Shown here one piece after another: positions 61,542 to 64,000 of a DNA stretch of 64,000 bases. Source of the stretch: Anaerolineae bacterium (GTDB lineage: Bacteria; Chloroflexota; Anaerolineae; Aggregatilineales; Phototrophicaceae). Each line of letters begins with the position of its first letter. Position 1 is the stretch's first letter. The position numbers were made by a program, and so were the translations under genes. A model generated the notes under the pieces. It saw only the letters and a list, made by a program, of their open reading frames with translations, did not search any database and had not been told where the DNA came from. Location: contig JAFLCG010000018.1 of the NCBI GenBank assembly GCA_017303635.1, positions 1 through 64,000 on the forward strand, given 5' to 3'.

Positions 61542-63440
61542 TCAGTCGCTCATGGCGATATTGTGCTGCTGGAGCCAGGCTGCCAGGACAAACAGAGTCA
61601 TGATCCGCCCCGCATTATAGGCGCTGCTCCCGTTCAGGAACTGGGTCCAGGTATGCTGAACCGCCTGAGCCCGGAAAGGCCGATCTTTGAGGATCTCTAA
61701 AGATGCGGCGACTGTGCTCTTGAGAGGGCCACGCAACCAGCGATCAAAAGGAAAGGCAAAACCTCGTTTAGGGGTATGGAGCCAGTCGGCCAGAACATCG
61801 TTCTTGATGACATCCCGCAGAAAGGGCTTTGAACCAGCTCCATTCAAGCGCATGGCACCGGGAAGGGCCAAGACCGCTTCCGCAACCAACCGATCGACAA
61901 ACGGAACCCGAAGCTCAATGGAGTGGGCCATCCCCATCTGATCGCTATCGCGGAGCAGCGTGTTCCGCATATAGGTGCTCATTTCAAGCAGACTAACACC
62001 GGCAACGACATCGCCGCCCGCGATCAATTGAGCCAAGTCAGCCTCGACCCCGGGGGCAAATTCTTCATCCAACTGGAAGTCCACCAACCGGGAACGCATA
62101 TGCCGCGTAAAGAGCTTACGGGTGGAAAGATAGGCCTGGAGTGCAGAGCCATCACTTCCCAGCAGATCGCCTGTTTTTTGTGAAAGTGCGGTTGAGCCAC
62201 CGACTGACTGAATCGCTCCAGCCGCAAGCTGACGAGTCCAACCCGGCAGATTCCGCAAACCCGCCAGCAAACGCGCTGCCTGTTGGGTCTGCCGGAAGGT
62301 ACTGTAGCCGGCAAAGAGCTCGTCACCACCCAATCCCGTCAGCGCCACTTTAAGACCCGCCTGATGGCAGGCCTGGCTGATGACCCAGACATTGGCCCCA
62401 TCACTACTGGGCAGATCATAACTGGCAAGCCACGCACTCACATCATCCAGAAAGTCCTCCGCCCGCAGCCGGACTTCAAGATGCTGTGTTTTGAAATGAG
62501 CAGCAATCGCACTGGCCTGGGCCGATTCATCAAAGTCGGCTTCGTCAAAGGCTACCGTCAGGGTACGAACATGCTGCGGGATATGCCGGGACATCAAGGC
62601 AACCAAGGCCATCGAGTCCAGCCCACCGGATAGAAAAACGCCGATATTCACATCACTAATCAGATGGGCCTGAACGGAGTCGCTCAGCGCTTGATAGACA
62701 CGTTCCTGGGCTTCCTGTGAGGAGACATGGGTATCCAGATGGTTTGGCAGCGTCCAGAAACGCTGGACGTGTATTGCTGGCAGAGTCGTCGTACGCAGAT
62801 CCAATAGAGCATAATGCCCCGCAGGAAGCGAATGAATGTCTTCGACCAGCGTATCCGGATCCTGCACCGATCCATAACTCAGGTAGCCCAGCAGGCCGCG
62901 CGGGTGCAAGCGACGACTGACGCCCGGGACAGCGAATAAGGTACGCACTTCACTGGCAAAAGCGAATGTATCGCCCGTTTGCGTGTAGTACAGGGGCTTG
63001 ATGCCAAAGTGATCCCGCGCCAGGAGGAGTGTCTGCTGACGGGGATCGTAGAGAGCAAAGGCAAACATCCCTCGTAACTGCTGAATGAAGCTCGGGCCGT
63101 AAATCAGGTACGCTCGGAGCAGGACTTCTGAGTCCCCTGTTGATGTGAAGGGTCGTGGATCGACCTTGCTGATTTCAGCCCGCAAATCCAGATAATTATA
63201 GATTTCGCCATTGAAGATGAGTGTACAACCCGTCGCTTCATCAATCATTGGTTGATCAGCAGCCGTCGTGAGATCAATGATTGACAAGCGAGCATGGCAG
63301 AAAGCCAGATGGTGAGAGGATGTACGAAGCGTGATGGCTGATTGCCCATCCGGCCCCCGATGCTTCAATTGGCTGAGCACGCTGTCAAGTTCATCCGGGC
63401 TGAACTCGGTCGGCCTCAATAGTCCGGCAATACCACACAT
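61542..63440 (-). CDS. Asparagine synthase-like glutamine amidotransferase (AsnB family)
   Basis: 632 residues. N-terminal class II glutaminase with Cys2 (MCGIAGLL) and GDSEVLLRAY, and C-terminal synthetase with PP-loop VFLSGGLDSMALVALM. Length and both active sites are intact, so it is probably active. In polysaccharide loci these enzymes (WbpS/VioN type) amidate uronic acids as well as Asp; position suggests a sugar substrate here, but housekeeping asparagine synthesis cannot be excluded. Confidence 0.9.
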   Translation of the reverse strand: MCGIAGLLRPTEFSPDELDSVLSQLKHRGPDGQSAITLRTSSHHLAFCHARLSIIDLTTAADQPMIDEATGCTLIFNGEIYNYLDLRAEISKVDPRPFTSTGDSEVLLRAYLIYGPSFIQQLRGMFAFALYDPRQQTLLLARDHFGIKPLYYTQTGDTFAFASEVRTLFAVPGVSRRLHPRGLLGYLSYGSVQDPDTLVEDIHSLPAGHYALLDLRTTTLPAIHVQRFWTLPNHLDTHVSSQEAQERVYQALSDSVQAHLISDVNIGVFLSGGLDSMALVALMSRHIPQHVRTLTVAFDEADFDESAQASAIAAHFKTQHLEVRLRAEDFLDDVSAWLASYDLPSSDGANVWVISQACHQAGLKVALTGLGGDELFAGYSTFRQTQQAARLLAGLRNLPGWTRQLAAGAIQSVGGSTALSQKTGDLLGSDGSALQAYLSTRKLFTRHMRSRLVDFQLDEEFAPGVEADLAQLIAGGDVVAGVSLLEMSTYMRNTLLRDSDQMGMAHSIELRVPFVDRLVAEAVLALPGAMRLNGAGSKPFLRDVIKNDVLADWLHTPKRGFAFPFDRWLRGPLKSTVAASLEILKDRPFRAQAVQHTWTQFLNGSSAYNAGRIMTLFVLAAWLQQHNIAMSD

Positions 63441-63449
63441 GGTTGAGGC

Positions 63450-64000
63450 TTAATCCGGCAACTGCACGGGGTTATGACGCGGCATCAGCAGAACGGACAG
63501 AATCACCAGAGACAGGAAGATAAAGCCACCTTGTTTGATCACCGCACTAAAGAGATGCTCCCAGACCAGGTCACCCAGTCCACGAGTACCCTGGGAAGGG
63601 CCAAAACCGACAATCAGGAAGGTCAGAAACAATCGTGGGGTGTACTGAGCAATTTGCCAGGCGGCCACACAGAATAGTGCCACCGGAACATAGATCAGAA
63701 ATCCGAGGATACCGCCGATCTCGGCAATGCCGGATGTTAGTGGAATGCCCGTTGCGTCTGTATAAGGTACGCCTTGCCCCCGATAGAGTAATTCCAGCAC
63801 TTGCCGTTCACTGCCCGGCAAATCAACCGCAGGCCGCAAAAACGAGGGTAATCCCTGCAAGAATCCACCGATCAGCATCATCCCGTTGGCCGTAGACCGA
63901 CCCGTACTTTGTGATAAGAGAATACCTGCCGGCAAGTCAAAACCAGCCATGCGATAACCAATGTCCACCAGCAGTGCATTTTCACTGTTGGAGCGAACAC
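63450..64000 (-). CDS. O-antigen ligase/polymerase-like membrane protein (5' part outside window)
   Basis: At least 183 residues visible, open to the right edge (the ATG-like start at 63968 is not the true one). SENALLVDIGYRMAGF and two to three membrane helices near the C-terminus (LIYVPVALFCVAAWQIAQY, GFIFLSLVILSVLLMP) resemble the end of O-antigen ligase/Wzy polymerases. 9 bp upstream of the asparagine synthase-like gene in the same run. Confidence 0.6.
   Translation of the reverse strand, partial: VRSNSENALLVDIGYRMAGFDLPAGILLSQSTGRSTANGMMLIGGFLQGLPSFLRPAVDLPGSERQVLELLYRGQGVPYTDATGIPLTSGIAEIGGILGFLIYVPVALFCVAAWQIAQYTPRLFLTFLIVGFGPSQGTRGLGDLVWEHLFSAVIKQGGFIFLSLVILSVLLMPRHNPVQLPD

Overview
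The window looks like a chromosomal segment of a Chloroflexota bacterium, probably Anaerolineae-like. This is inferred from the gene style (DUF2142-type membrane protein, DUF4012 protein, CapD/Wzc-type exopolysaccharide locus, very large YD-repeat protein) and moderate GC content; no rRNA or other marker gene is present. It falls into four blocks.

(1) 1-14.4 kb, accessory surface and conflict genes. The last repeats of a CRISPR array (1-171, ending in a degenerate repeat) are followed on the minus strand by an orphan Rhs tip, a small membrane protein placed as an immunity gene would be, and a 3034-residue Rhs/YD-repeat protein with a beta-propeller inserted in its repeats and a Cys-rich C-terminal tip. 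A phage-tail-collar protein lies upstream of it. A plus-strand DUF2142/GT-C-like membrane protein closes the block.

(2) 14.5-21.5 kb, a plasmid or integrative-element backbone on the minus strand: ParM-like actin, ParR-like protein, HU-like protein, ribbon-helix-helix protein, HUH relaxase and an AEP primase-helicase. Its intergenic DNA is unusually structured: an iteron-like repeat cluster at 14.5 kb, an 18-position hairpin at 17.65 kb, eight consecutive hairpins at 19.35-19.6 kb, and repeats of GTCGGAC.

(3) 21.8-39.9 kb, a defence island. A pPIWI-RE three-gene cassette (REase, DinG-like helicase, pPIWI-RE) is divergent from an XRE-ImmA/IrrE pair across a shared operator region. A two-gene system resembling Druantia type III (DruH, DruE) follows. 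Homologous hairpin leaders (about 21.2 and 40.2 kb, same orientation) bracket this island; one is the parM 5' leader.

(4) 40.3-64 kb. A MarR-P450 pair with a 14-bp inverted-repeat operator, a STAS-like protein and an alpha/beta hydrolase lead into a large exopolysaccharide/glycan locus. The locus has a DUF4012 protein, NDP-sugar dehydratase, tyrosine autokinase, sugar transferase, DegT aminotransferase, several glycosyltransferases, an acyltransferase, methyltransferases, a FemAB/GNAT-like protein, an asparagine synthase-like amidotransferase and an O-antigen-ligase-like protein cut by the right edge. The dehydratase, aminotransferase and phosphosugar transferase could together supply and prime a 4-amino-4,6-dideoxy sugar.

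The most notable features are the eight-hairpin array, the paired structured leaders around the defence island, and pPIWI-RE plus Druantia-like systems beside a partition/mobilisation module.
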